Source: Linanthus parryae (taxonomy: Eukaryota > Streptophyta > Magnoliopsida > Ericales > Polemoniaceae). Taken from it: 64,000 bases of DNA. Within the stretch, counting starts at the first letter, position 1. Each line of letters begins with the position of its first letter. The translations under genes were made by a program, and so were the position numbers. The stretch is from the NCBI GenBank assembly GCA_023055425.1, contig JALGPY010000008.1, positions 7,698,501 through 7,762,500 on the forward strand, read 5' to 3'. Below are positions 53,071 through 64,000 of this stretch, piece after piece. The notes under the pieces are model-generated. The model did not search any database. It saw only the letters and a list, made by a program, of their open reading frames with translations, and was not told where the DNA came from.

Positions 53071-54463
53071 TGGATACCGGATGTGGTTCTCACATTTGTC
53101 GTAATGTGCAGGATTTGAAGAGAAGTAGAAGATAGAGTAAAGGGGAGATAGACCTACGCATCGGGAATGGAGAAAAAGTTGTTGCATTAGCTGTAGGCGT
53201 TTATGAGCTATCTTTGCCTTCTGGACTTATTTTAGAATTAGACAATTGCTATTATGTGCCTGCTATGAGCAGAAACATTATTTCCGTTTCATGTTTGGAC
53301 GAGAAGGGTTTTTCTATTTCAATAAAGGACAAGTGTTGCTCCATTTATTTTGATAGTATGCACTATTGTAGTGCGCATTTGTCTAATGGATTATATATCC
53401 TTGATCTAAATAGTCTAATCTATAACATAAATACTAAAAGAATTAAAACTAATGATTTAAATCCTACATATCTATGGCACTGTCGTTTAGGCCATATAAA
53501 TGGGAAACGCATATCTAGACTCCATAAGGATGGAACTCATTTGATTTGAAATCATATGAGACATGTGAATCTTGTTTATTATAAAAAATGACAAAGTCCC
53601 CTTTCAATAAGAAAGGTGAAAGGACTAGTGAGTTATTGGCACTCATACATACCGATGTATGTGGACCATTCCCCACGCCTGCCAGAGGTGGTTATACCTA
53701 CTTCATCACATTCACTGATGATTTCAGTAGATATGGATTTGTATACCTCATGAAGGCCAAATCCGAATTCTTTGAATTGTTCAAGGAATTCAAGAATGAA
53801 GTAGAGAAGCAACTTGGCAAATGTATTAAGGCTTTACGATCGGATCGTGGAGGAGAATACTTAAGCCAAAATTTTGATGAGTATCTTAGGGAGTATGGGA
53901 TAGTATCCCATATCACTCCACCCGGAACGCCACAATGGAATGGCGTGTTCGAGAGGAGGAATCGCACTCTATTAGATATGGTGCGATCTATGATTCTCAA
54001 ACAGATCTTCCGATATTCATTTGGGGACATGCTCTAATGACGACAACTTTTACCATTAACCGCGTTCCATCCAAGTCAGTCATGAAGACACCATATGAGA
54101 TATGGACTGGGAAGCGTCCCATAGTGTCGTTTATGAGGATTTGGGGCTGCGATGTCTATGTAAAACGTTTACAAACAGACAAGCTTGGGACCAAAGCGGG
54201 ATAAGTGTAAATTTGTGGGATATCCTAAGGAAACTAAAGGATATTATTTCTACAATTCCATCGAGAATAAAGTGTTTGTTGCTCGGACCGGCGTGTTTCT
54301 AGAAAGAGAGTTTGTCTCTAAAGAAGCAAGTGGGAGGGCTATAGAACTTGAAGAGATTCAAGAACCACAAATCACTGAACCGATGATGGAACATGAGCAG
54401 GAAACGCAAGTAGTTGTGGAAGAACCTGTTCAGGTAACACAGGAACTCCATAAATCAGGATGA
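53071..54463 (+). pseudogene. protease-integrase of copia copy B (broken)
   Basis: A one-base deletion near 53066 puts the protease DTG motif out of frame. Integrase pieces: LWHCRLGHINGKR (about 53477-53515), CESC followed by a stop near 53580, then a 149-codon stretch with HTDVCGPF, SDRGGEY and NGVFERRNR holding the D-D-E catalytic residues (53588-54037). A frameshift near 54000 and another near 54190 follow, with a TGA at 54461. Confidence 0.85.
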
Positions 54464-54496
54464 GTACGTCATGAGCTAGAGAGGTATGGACTTCTC

Positions 54497-56113
54497 GTGA
54501 CTGAGCCCGATGATGTACCACTCATAGATGATGAGCCTGCAACCTACGGAGAGGCCATGAAAGGCCCAGACTCTAAGAAGTGGCTAGAGGCCATGAGATT
54601 CGAAATGGATTCCATGTACACCAACAAAGTATGGACTTTGGTGGAACCACCCGAAGGGGCTCGGCCCATAGGGTGCAAATGGGTCTTCAAGAAGAAGACC
54701 GACATGGATGGCAAGGTAGTTGCCTATAAAGGGCGATTGGTAGCCAAATGGTATAGACAGATTCATGGTATTGACTATGATGAGACCTTTTCACCAGTCG
54801 CCATGACTAAATCCATTCGAATCCTACTTGTTGTTGTAGCATACTACGACTATGAGATTTGGCAAATGGACGTCAAAACAGCGTTCCTTTATGGGAACCT
54901 CCTTGAGGATGTGTACATGACACAACCGGAGGGTTTTGAGGATCCAGAGAATGTCAATAAAGTCTGTAGGCTGCAAAGATCCATTTATAGATTAAAGCAA
55001 GCTTCTAGGAGTTGGAATCGACGTTTTGATGACGCAGTCAAAGAGTTTGGCTTCATCAAGAACGAATATGAGCCTTGTGTTTACAATAAGGTTAGTGGGA
55101 GCTCTGTAGTATTTTGGGTCTTGTATGTGGATGACATACTAATCATAGGCAATGATATTCTTACTTTGCAATCTGTTAAAGATTGGCTAGGAAAGTGCTT
55201 TGCAATGAAGGACTTAGAAGACGCAGCTTATATACTTGGTATAAAGATCTATAGGGATAGATCTAGGAGGTTTCTAGGCCTAAGTCAAAGTACATATATA
55301 GACAAGGTGTTGAAGAGGTTCAACATGCAAGATTCGAAGAAGGGATTCTTGCCCATGTCACATGGAGTCACTCTTTCTAAGAATGAAAGTCCCTCCAATG
55401 AGATTGAGAAGGACCGCATGAGTAGGATACCCTATGCTTCGGCCGTAGGATCCATCATGTACGCCATGCTATGTACTAGGCCAGACGTATCATACGCGTT
55501 GAGTATGGTGAGCAGATACCAGTCCAATCCGGGTGAGAGTCACTGGATTGCTGTCAAGAACATCCTAAAGTACTTGAGAAGAACTAAGGATGTGTTCTTG
55601 ATATTTAGAGGTAAGGAAGAGCTGAGTGTAAAGGGTTACACTAATGCAAGCTTCCAAACCGACAAAGATGACTACATATCGCAGTCTGGATACGTGTTTT
55701 TCCTGAATGGAGGAGCTGTAAGCTGGAAGAGTTCCAAGCAAGGGACAGTTGCTGATTCTACAACAGAAGCTGAGTACATTGCTGCTGCGGAAGCAGCAAA
55801 AGAGGCAATTTGGATAAAGAAGTTTATCACTGAGCTCAGTGTGGTCCCTAGCATCGTGGATCCCATAGAGTTGTACTGTGACAACTCTGGGGCAATCGCA
55901 CGGGCAAAGGAACCAAGATCACACCATAAATCAAAGCATGTACTTCGAAGATTCCATCTTGTTTGTGATATGATCGATCGAGGAGATGTGAAGATGTGCA
56001 AGATTCCGACGGATGATAGTGTTTCAGATCCGCTCACAAAACCTCTTGCGCAGCGAAAGCATGAAGGGCACGCCAGATCTATAGGCATACGAGATGCGCC
56101 AGGTTGGCTCTAG
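54497..56113 (+). CDS. reverse transcriptase-RNase H of copia copy B (open, 538 codons)
   Basis: Contains the RVT_2 polymerase with GCKWVFKKKTDMDGK, MDVKTAFLYGNL, the YVDD catalytic motif (about codon 209) and the RNase H domain with DSTTEAEYIAAAEA and LYCDNSGAI. It ends SDPLTKPLAQRKHEGHARS plus a short tail. In an intact element this would be the C-terminal part of a polyprotein and not start at its own ATG; the upstream stop at 54461 cuts it off. Some positions look changed from the family (IYRLKQASRSW where copy A has IYGLKQASRSW; VAKWYRQ where copy A has VAKGYRQ), consistent with decay. Confidence 0.88.
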   Translation: MTEPDDVPLIDDEPATYGEAMKGPDSKKWLEAMRFEMDSMYTNKVWTLVEPPEGARPIGCKWVFKKKTDMDGKVVAYKGRLVAKWYRQIHGIDYDETFSPVAMTKSIRILLVVVAYYDYEIWQMDVKTAFLYGNLLEDVYMTQPEGFEDPENVNKVCRLQRSIYRLKQASRSWNRRFDDAVKEFGFIKNEYEPCVYNKVSGSSVVFWVLYVDDILIIGNDILTLQSVKDWLGKCFAMKDLEDAAYILGIKIYRDRSRRFLGLSQSTYIDKVLKRFNMQDSKKGFLPMSHGVTLSKNESPSNEIEKDRMSRIPYASAVGSIMYAMLCTRPDVSYALSMVSRYQSNPGESHWIAVKNILKYLRRTKDVFLIFRGKEELSVKGYTNASFQTDKDDYISQSGYVFFLNGGAVSWKSSKQGTVADSTTEAEYIAAAEAAKEAIWIKKFITELSVVPSIVDPIELYCDNSGAIARAKEPRSHHKSKHVLRRFHLVCDMIDRGDVKMCKIPTDDSVSDPLTKPLAQRKHEGHARSIGIRDAPGWL

Positions 56114-56127
56114 TGCAAGTGGGAGAC

Positions 56128-57503
56128 TGTTGGAATAGATGCCCTAGAGGCAATCATAGATTTAGTATGAACATTGTTTTTGGCTAGAATATTAATTTAT
56201 TATATATTGTGATATTTAATATAATGAAGTCCTTAGATAAAATGTGTTGTTTATCTTAAATATCTATAGTCCACTATATTGATTAATAGGAAGATCAAAT
56301 ATAGACTAGTATGTGGGTAGATTGATATGGAGATATCAAGTCTAACACATGGGTATGCATTAGGAGTAATGGCATACTGGATTGACCCACGACGAAAAGG
56401 ATACATTAGATTCTGTCAAGTCACAGTCGCTTTTCGTAGTGCTAATATAATTGCAATCCTTAGACTTGAAGTCACTAGATACTCTAGTTGTGGAATATTG
56501 CACTTTGATGTTATCTAACGTTACACCGTAACTGGGTAATCATAAAGATGGCTATCGGGCGTGGTAGGAAACAAGCTTAGAGATCGTAGTGATGTAGATA
56601 GGATTTGTCCCTCCCACATAATGGGGGTAAATATCCACGGCCACTCGAGGGATGAGGCTTATTGAATGTCTGGCCAGACTCTGATAAATCAATATGGAGA
56701 TATTGATGTTATCTGCTAGCATAAGCATATTCCCAGGATCGAGGAACTATTGATTGGATATACGAGTGTGACTATTTATGTCTCGTGTCCAATCCGGATA
56801 TGGAGACAAAGGGATAGTGCAATATGACATATTGGGCACAAAAGGTTTGTCGGGATCACTGACTATTTCTATTGGTGGTTGGGTGGCATGGATGTGTTGC
56901 TAGACACCGCTCCATGTTAGTAAGAGTTACTACCAACTATATAAAAACCTATGGGGTCACACGTTAAATAGAGTAGAGCTAGATTTGGGATTAATTAATA
57001 TTGATTAATTAATAGAAGGATCACTGTGCAACACCTTGCAAACTTAGTAGGACTAATTTGCAATGAAGGGAATAGTTATAGTTCATCTAGAATTAGGAAA
57101 CTCTTTTATGGAAACAACAAGGAGTTATTGGAGTATTTAAAGAGGCTTTAGCTTCCTTCCCACACTAATATTATTATACATAACAAAGAGAGTGGGAGAG
57201 AGCAAAAGATAGAGCAAGACCAAGCTAGGGCCGAAACCCTAGCCCGTCCGCTCCAAGAGGAGGCCGAATCCTCAGGGTTCAAGCTAGCACTTGTTTGAAG
57301 GAAGAATCTAGATCTCACCTCTAGACGTGGATCAACCGTAGAGACGAGGACATCATTCTTCGTGTGATCTCACAAATCAAAAGGTACACAATACTATGTA
57401 TCTTATCATGTTATGATGTCTCCTCCTGACGATCCGTGGTGGGCATTGAAGTAGGAATTAAATTTTGTTATTCCGCTGCGTTACCTACTTCAAAACCCTA
57501 ACA
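56128..57503 (+). repeat. 3' LTR of copia copy B
   Basis: 1376 bp, TGTTGGAATAGATGCCC to AACCCTAACA. It is about 47 bases shorter than its 5' partner, mostly from lost segments in the region 57245-57290 (CGTCCGCTCCAAG where the 5' LTR has extra CCCCTTCCCGTCGG). The purine tract GCAAGTGGGAGAC (56115-56127) precedes it. Confidence 0.92.
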
Positions 57504-57770
57504 CATTTGTCTTCGATTTGCAGGCATCGCCTTTCCATATTGGAGACTGATGGGAGGAAGTTGTGGAGAATCCTCAATACAGTGTCAATGACTTTCTTAG
57601 GCCCTTTTATCTACAAGAGGGAGTGGAAAAGGGTTAACACTACATGGAGATGATAAGTCTCCAAAGAATGAGCCAGTTCTTAGCCCCAACGCACTATGTA
57701 CCACGTTTGACCGAATAAACTCCATTTGGAGTGTAACGCCAAATCATCCTGCCTTGGCTGGGAGCTGGGT
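57504..57770 (-). pseudogene. LINE remnant, zinc-binding side (split by copia copy B)
   Basis: On the minus strand, reading towards the copia element: RMIWRYTPNGVYSVKRG (about 57755-57700), the typical start of a plant zf-RVT domain, then RILHNFLPSVSNMERRCLQI (about 57580-57520), joining across the insertion to DKCASCG at 49194. Several frame changes. Together with 48440-49194 this was one LINE C-terminal region before copy B inserted. Confidence 0.78.
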
Positions 57771-59230
57771 GAAGTTAAATCCCTTTTTATTATTTGAGTT
57801 TAGTGTTATCAATCGAACTTAGATTTGTCACTTAGTATTCATTTTAAATTGCGCGACCAATTAGCACAAGCTTTATGTGCTCTCGCTGCGCCATATACCT
57901 CACACTCAAATCTGACATCACCGCAACAAAAAATAATCTCACCCCTCTCTTACTCACCTAAAAACTTCCTCTACTATTTATTCCTTCTTCTTCCCACGAA
58001 AATAGAACAACGACAACACCATTCGGTTTTCTTTGGCAAGAAGAACCTAGCAGTAATAGTGGTATAACAGAAAATCACTAGAGTAATAGCCGAAGCCGAG
58101 CCCAAAAGCCCCAGCGGGAATAGCCAAGACCCAAGTAAGCCATATTTCTCTCTCTGCTCTCTCCAGCACTTCCTCGCTTCGCTCTTACGTCCACCCTCGC
58201 TGAGAAGCAGCGTGGCCAGTCACCCACCACCGGAGCTCCATATTTACCGGATACAGGATTCAAAACTTCAACTCAACTCGGACCTCTATCATTCGCGTCA
58301 TACCCCAAGCCCAAGCTCACGAGTCGGGCACATAACAATCGCCGTATACCCTAAGTATACCAGGCCGACCAATACTAATCATACAAGTAGTAGTGAAACA
58401 TAGTAAAATCAAAATCCAAAAACTCTTTTAGTATAATAAAACCCAAACTATGAAGTACATATCATAAACGAAAACACTTCCAAATGTAGCCATCCATCTC
58501 AGATGGCTAAATGGTCTCAAGCAACTAAACTGTCTCGACATCCGCAACAAAATAGGGTAACTTCAAACGCCTTCTCGAGAACTAAACTCAAGAGTGGTAC
58601 AAATCCACTAAATAAAACTGTAAATTATGAGAGAGCCAAGCTATGTTCTCATATTACATTGTGATGTGTCCCTCATAGGTTACACCAAGTGTTATATAGT
58701 AGAAATATGACATTTTAATTTATAATGATGAATCGTGTCATTGCCTTTCTAGTCGTTGGACACTTAATCGGATTACTGCGTCTCATCAGCGAATTAGAAG
58801 TGCACGTATCGGGAGCTAGTTGGACACGCGACCAAGTCAACTCAGAGCTCTTCACTCGGCCCCATAGTTTGGGCGACAAGTACGTGCGATTAGCATACCG
58901 TGCTACTCTCTTAAGTGGACATGACACATTACTTAGTCCATGTCTAGATGGAATAAATCCCACGTGCATTTTTGTGCAGACTAGATGAGAAAATCCCACA
59001 TGCATTTTTATGTAATAAAAATATTAAAATGATTTTTTTAAAACACCATATTTTTTAATCCTATCTAATGGTTGCGAATAGAAGGCTGGGTATCCTAAAA
59101 AAATAAAAAATAAAAATTGAAGTCTAGGTTCTCTCAATGTTAGGAGGAGAGAGATGTATGTTAACTAAAAACAAAATGGTACTTCCATGGGGGGCAAGAA
59201 GTGTAGTTAACTAAACCATGTAGGTGAACT
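57771..59230. other. Intergenic, no gene recognised
   Basis: Mixed sequence. An 87-codon frame at 58725-58988 has no recognised family. The phrase AATCCCACGTGCATTTTTGTG (58955) recurs as AATCCCACATGCATTTTTATG (58993). Confidence 0.35.
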
Positions 59231-59444
59231 CCGTAATATAAAAGGATTTCGTTTGCTCGATCCACAAGAAAAGTCCCTACGAATAAATATATATTTACTC
59301 ATACATTACGATTTCAACTCTACTTCTTCTTCCCCAGAGGTTTCAAAACCCTAATCACTCACCACCACCACCACCACAGATCGGAGCTTCTTCGTTTCAA
59401 TCGACACCGTGAACTGATTCCTCCACTGGTTGTTATCGGCGATT
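59231..59444 (+). promoter_or_regulatory. RPN2 promoter and 5' UTR
   Basis: AATATAAAAGG at about 59236 is a good TATA box, about 205 bases before the ATG. AAACCCTAA (a telo-box, about 59346) and a CACCACCACCACCACCA run follow in the probable leader. Telo-boxes are common in plant housekeeping promoters. Confidence 0.5.
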
Positions 59445-62400
59445 ATGGCAACGGCGGCGACTATGGTGAGCTCGGCCGGAGGTCTCCTCGCGATGCTCAA
59501 CGAGAACCACCCTTCCCTCAAGCTTCACGCCCTCACGAACCTCAACGCCTTTGTTGACATCTTCTGGCCCGAGATCTCCACTAGCGTCCCCGTCATGTAA
59601 GTTTTCCCCAAACCCTAACCTTCCAATTGCTAGATTTACCCTGTGTTCGATTGTTAGGAAACCCTAGGATAGGAGAATATATTGAATTGTTGGGTTTTAG
59701 ATTTGGGATCTTTTGGTGGAATTGAGTTTGGATTTAGGCTGAATTTGGTTAAAGTTCCTATTTTTATCTGATTGTACAAGGCGCAGGCACCTGGTGCCCT
59801 CATTATGTGGTCTTCTGCTGTACTCTCAATTCATCTCAATTTGGCTTCTTTTGAACAATGTAGAACCTAAGGACTGTATTTGATAGGGGGAAATTCTGGG
59901 CTGTTTGGAGAAAATTCTGGAAATTTCATTCATTAGTCTAGTTATTCTTAGGAGATAGAATTCCTTACCGGGAAATTATCACTATGTATTTATATTAATC
60001 CCCTAACTATCAATAACATACTCCTGGCAATCACGACTAGTTAGTATTTGAGAACCTGCTCTTTGTTATACATATACATACAACTTGTCCTATCTCATAT
60101 CATGCTCTAACCAATCACTCAGAACAAAAAATCACTTATCCTGCTTTATCGCGGTACAATCATATCCTACCTCATATCCCAGTACAACTCTTACCCGCAT
60201 GATTTTTATCCCTTACCTAAACGAGGACTTTAAGGGCAAGCACCATAGGTATATCCCCAAGTGGCCTTTAGATGGTTAAGCAGATATCAGCTCAAGCACC
60301 ATAGGTATATCCCCAAGTGGATTTACCGTTTTATAGTTCTTGATTATGTATATTTCATCTGAATTTCCTACCAAACTCCGTAGAAACCCATGAAGTTTAT
60401 TAGATAACCTAGTATAAGTCAGGGGCCCAGTGTAGGAGTGTCAAGAGAGGAGAAAGTGAGATTAGAATGATATACCATGATGGTTACATTTTGCTGTACG
60501 ATGTTGCAATATGTATTGATACTTGTTGCTTTCTTCCATGTTGTCAAAGATTGTCGTGTTGGTGTTGTATTTTAAGCTCCAATTTGCCTGATCAGGTTGA
60601 GCTATCCTGTTATCGCATTTTATGATGGTCTTGGATGGTAGTCCTCTATTTTAGATGTTGTAATAGAGTGAGGTGGTCAAAGGAAAGTAACTTGGATTCA
60701 GCATATAGAGAGGAGATATAAGATCCCGTAGATGGAAGTTGGGCGGATTCTGAGAATTGCAGTATGGGATCCCAAAACTAGGCCTAGATTGCTTGTAAAT
60801 TTGAAGTTAAATACAATCTCTTCAAAGCTTAGACCCAGAATTGTCTTGTCTCGAGATTCTTTGTGCACCGACTTGGGAGAAAAATTAAGAACATACTCAA
60901 ACTTTGTGTTTAAATGACAAAATAGAAACCTAGCAACACATCAAATTTTAAACAATTTGGAGCAAGTTCAAGCGGTAGCTGGTAATACAGTCTCTGAATG
61001 TGCTTTTTTACGAGAACACATGCGACACCTCTCGAGTCTTTGGTAAACTGATGAGGCTGCTCCTTGGATTAACCAACGAAAAGAGATATACCGCTACTAG
61101 GGATTACATAACTGGGTAAACTCACCAGTTTTACCTTGAAATCTACTGTGTCATATTAGGCAAAGCCAGGTGTTGACTGAAGCCCGACTATTCCTTTCTG
61201 TAATTTAACTTAAGACAACTTGTCGAGAGTACAGTAAACCATCCCGAAGACTCTTTTTAGCATTAGCTTAAAGGAACAGTAGTCTAGATTGTCTTACCAT
61301 ACCTCGTTTTTGCATGAAACATTTTTATGGTAATGAATTCTCATCGGGTTTGTTGATTTGCCATCTACCGAACATTTATCAACTTGTGCTCATGATTTGA
61401 AAGTGCATAACCACAAGCTAATATATGTAGATTTTGAATAGCTGTATAAACATGTGTAAAGCCTTTAATAATTCATTATAGACGCTCTTTCACCTTGCAG
61501 TCTCGTTTCATTGTCTTGATACTCGAACAATGCATTCAGATTCATTATTTGAATTTCCTCCTTAGTATAGAAGCTTATCTAGCAGATCGATTTTGGTAGG
61601 GTGAAAGAGATCTGCTAAAGTTTGGCTCCCTTGGGCAAATTGAGAGTGTGAATTTCCTCCTTATTATAGAAGCTTATTTAGGAGATCGATTTTGGTAGGG
61701 GTTAAGGAGATCTGCTAAAGTTTGGGTCCCTTGGGCAAATTGAGAGAGCCATTTCAGTGTAATGAATGTCGTGATGGAACTGGTGTAGAGATGTTCCGTT
61801 TTAACTGACTGTTGTGTGTACCTCACTAAAAGACGTTCATATTAACAAGCAGAATATCTGAATAGTGTTATGTCAGACTCACTGTAGCTCAACTGTTAAT
61901 AGATTCAACCAGTGATTGGAAAGTTTGCATCGTATTTTGATGTCTTTCTGTCAAGTGATTATCTGAATAGTTTGCTTGTTAGTTACTACTGTTTTGCGTT
62001 ACAGGCTGTTAGTTTCTTATCTCGAAGCTTCTTGAAAGTTTGGTGGAAGTTCATTTTCTCTATATGTTCTTCTTGAGCTCTTTTGGTTCTCTTGCCTCTG
62101 TAATTCCTTGATATTGTTACCTGAAATATTTTTCTTGGTCTACAGTCCTATGAATAACATGTAATATATATGATAATGATGTTGTTGATCTATCAATATA
62201 TATGATAATGATGTTGTTGATCTATCTCATCTTATTTGTTGTCTGACACCTTTCCAGACTCTTCACCTTATTAACATACTCTAATTCAATCAAATGTCAT
62301 TATTTCCCTACATTGCAGCGAAAGCCTATACGAGGATGAAGACTTCGCCCAAAGACAACTTGCTGCCTTGGTTGTTTCAAAGGTGAACTTGTGTTTTATT

Positions 62401-64000
62401 TTGTTAGGTTCTTCTTTCTCCTTCTATATGAGAACTCCTTACAGAAAAATGATTATCTGCCTTCTGTCCTGCTGACATGACGCATTTTGGGCTACTCTTT
62501 AAACACTCCTTTTCAGTTTTGTTTGAAATTTATTACCTATACTACAAACCACGCTGAAACCGTAGTTAAGACCCTCTTTGGGGCAATGATTATTTGACAA
62601 TATTCTAATCTGAGAAATCCCGGAGTTAGGGCCTGGGACTGTTGGATTGGTTCACTAATGTGGCAACCGTTGAATGATTATTGGAAAATTATTTAATCTG
62701 AGTAATCCCGGATTTAAGGTTTGTGATTGTAGGATTGGTTCTCTAACGTCGTAACTGTGTATCGGATGACATGGAAACTCCGGTCACCCTTTCAGACAAG
62801 TACCCTGTGGGCTGTTAGATGTAGTTTCTTCTGAGCTCTTGTATGTTAGGTGATCTCTAGGAACCGCTTGGAGAAACCTCCCTTGGGGCAAAGGGTATCT
62901 CGAATATTTTCCTTAAAAAGAAAAAGAACATAACCCTTCCCCCCCCCCCCCCCCCCAACAAAATAATTATCTAGAAACAGACCTCTAATCTGGAAGGAGG
63001 CCTAAAAGTATATGATATACTAATCCTTAACAAGCCGAACTCCAACAAGATTTTTTTGTTCAAGTCGTTAGCAGCCAAATTAAACGAGCCAAACCCAAAC
63101 AAGAGTTAATCGGTTCGGCTCGTTTACAGCCCTAAGTATATCTGGGTGTTTGTTATAGAAGGACGCTCTTCGTCTCAACTCTCAAGAAGAGCAGATACAT
63201 TTGGCTCCGCCTGGGATATGCTACACCTGAAAAAGCATATTTGAGATCTTCAACTTTCAATCGGACTTGGAATACTATAACGACTTAGTGAACTTAGTGC
63301 TAGAATAATTGATGAAAATGAGAATAGAATACCAAATGTCTTAGGTTACCCCGTGGTGCTTGTATACTCTCCAGTGTCAACAATCTCAATTGAGGCTTCT
63401 GACACGTGAAATATAGAACCATTTAAATCACTCTTGAGGTCATTGTACTATTGTTTGTTAAGAAAAGTGGAGAAAGGAGAAATTTGCAGTAGTTTTATGT
63501 TGTTTCCATAGAATTGTCTTCGGAACATGCTTTCTCCACCTCAATATTTGTATCTTAATTATGCATTTTTTCTCCCATGTTGACAACAGGTCTTTTATTT
63601 CTTGGGTGAGCTTAATGATTCATTATCATATGCTCTTGGAGCTGGTCCTCTGTTTGATGTTTCGGAGGATTCCGATTATGTCCACACTCTTCTTTGTAAG
63701 TAAACCCATCTTGCACTGATATTTTTCCAGGCTGTCTACTTCTAGCTGCAAGGCTGAAACTTTATTTAAAGACATTCACGTGTCTCCTTCAATCAGAACT
63801 TTGCATTGGCAGTTTATATAAATATTAACACGACAACCGATGGATATTGTACTTCTTCACTAGTCTTACTAATTTTCTTTTGCCATTCAGCCAAAGCTAT
63901 TGATGAATATGCCAGTCTCAAGACTAAGGCTGCTGAATCACATGATGAAGCAACAAAAGTTGACCCTCGGTTGGAGGCAATAGTGGAGAGACTGTTGGAT
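59445..64000 (+). CDS. RPN2: 26S proteasome regulatory subunit RPN2/PSMD1 (5' part; runs off the window)
   Basis: Four exons: 59445-59596, 62319-62382, 63590-63695 and 63891 to the edge, all with GT-AG borders (GTAAGT, GTGAAC, GTAAGT donors) and consistent phases, giving the first 144 residues. RPN2 is the large non-ATPase scaffold of the proteasome base, which contacts RPN13 and the ATPase ring. Seen: MATAATMVSSAGGLLAMLNE at the start, NHPSLKLHALTNLNAFVD (21-38), ESLYEDEDFAQRQLAALVVS (52-71), VFYFLGELNDSLSYALGAG (73-91), and DPRLEAIVERLLD at the edge. This matches the N-terminal helical part of plant RPN2a/b; a full protein is about 1000 residues, so most of the gene lies to the right. Intron 1 is 2.7 kb and carries several short tandem duplications. 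Confidence 0.95.
60237..60321 (+). repeat. Direct repeat in RPN2 intron 1 (period 56)
   Basis: CAAGCACCATAGGTATATCC followed by CCAAGTGG occurs at 60237 and 60293, identical in both places. Confidence 0.9.
61551..61748 (+). repeat. Tandem duplication in RPN2 intron 1 (period 99)
   Basis: GAATTTCCTCCTTAGTATAG to CCCTTGGGCAAATTGAGAG occurs twice (from 61551 and from 61650) with a handful of changes. Confidence 0.92.
62163..62226 (+). repeat. Tandem duplication in RPN2 intron 1 (period 32)
   Basis: A 32-base unit starting AATATATATGATAATGATG and ending GTTGATCTATC occurs twice without visible change. Confidence 0.93.
62938..62957 (+). repeat. Poly-C run in RPN2 intron 2
   Basis: About 18 C in a row, a site where sequencing length errors are likely. 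Confidence 0.8.

Larger units (their letters stand above)
49195..57503 (+). mobile_element. Ty1/copia LTR retrotransposon, copy B
   Basis: 8.3 kb, the same family as copy A, without the Mutator-like insertion. It has a perfect 5-bp target duplication, CATTT (49190-49194 and 57504-57508). It has a primer-binding site, gag, protease, integrase, RT and RNase H in copia order, and a polypurine tract. The RT-RNase H frame is long and open, but gag, protease and the integrase junctions carry stops and frameshifts, so it is not autonomous. It landed in a LINE relic. Confidence 0.95.

Noticed and set aside
58725..58988. 87-codon open frame
   Set aside because: No signal peptide, family or splice support; an overlapping frame of similar length exists on the opposite strand.
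1..64000. CRISPR arrays, operons or bacterial features
   Set aside because: Regularly spaced short repeats are absent and the gene structure is that of a plant nucleus.

Overview
This window is nuclear DNA of a flowering plant, most likely a eudicot. The support is a cluster of plant self-incompatibility protein S1 homologues (SPH genes), a plant KRP/ICK cyclin-dependent kinase inhibitor, a plant-type ARIADNE ubiquitin ligase, GT-AG introns of up to 2.7 kb, and a dense load of plant transposons (Ty1/copia, Mutator-like, hAT-like, Harbinger, Stowaway, Helitron-like, LINE, SINE). No species can be named from the sequence alone.

Layout. 1-27 kb is a small secreted-protein region. It holds the 3' end of an SPH gene at the left edge, SPH gene 1 (437-937), an SPH pseudogene (17665-18099), SPH gene 2 (19200-19649), a secreted cysteine-rich peptide gene on the minus strand (about 22352-22582) and a more divergent SPH gene 3 (26043-26498). 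Bases 1 to about 1040 match 18047 to about 19830, so [SPH 3' end + SPH gene] is a duplicated block. The two copies are now separated by a 9.6-kb copia retrotransposon (copy A, 3126-12711, with a 1.2-kb Mutator-like element in its 3' LTR), a Helitron-like element, a Stowaway MITE and a solo LTR. 22.9-27.8 kb also holds a LINE remnant, two tRNA-derived SINEs and an orphan pair of terminal exons.

28-35 kb is centred on an uninterrupted ARIADNE-type RBR E3 ligase coding region (31594-33327, minus) with a likely 5'-UTR intron. 35-48 kb contains a KRP-type CDK inhibitor gene in three exons (40025-43646), surrounded and invaded by small DNA transposons: two in the KRP promoter and first intron, and two hAT-like elements at 36865-37415 and 44653-45080. 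48.4-57.8 kb is a LINE remnant split by a second copia element (copy B, 49195-57503), which has a perfect 5-bp target duplication. 59.4-64 kb holds the first four exons (144 codons) of the 26S proteasome subunit RPN2/PSMD1, which runs off the right edge.

The housekeeping genes (ARI, KRP, RPN2) are unrelated in pathway except that two belong to the ubiquitin-proteasome system. The SPH genes and the cysteine-rich peptide share a secreted, rapidly evolving character. No single operon-like system is present. The most unusual pattern is the set of hAT-like elements that share similar terminal sequences but carry different, internally amplified short motifs.
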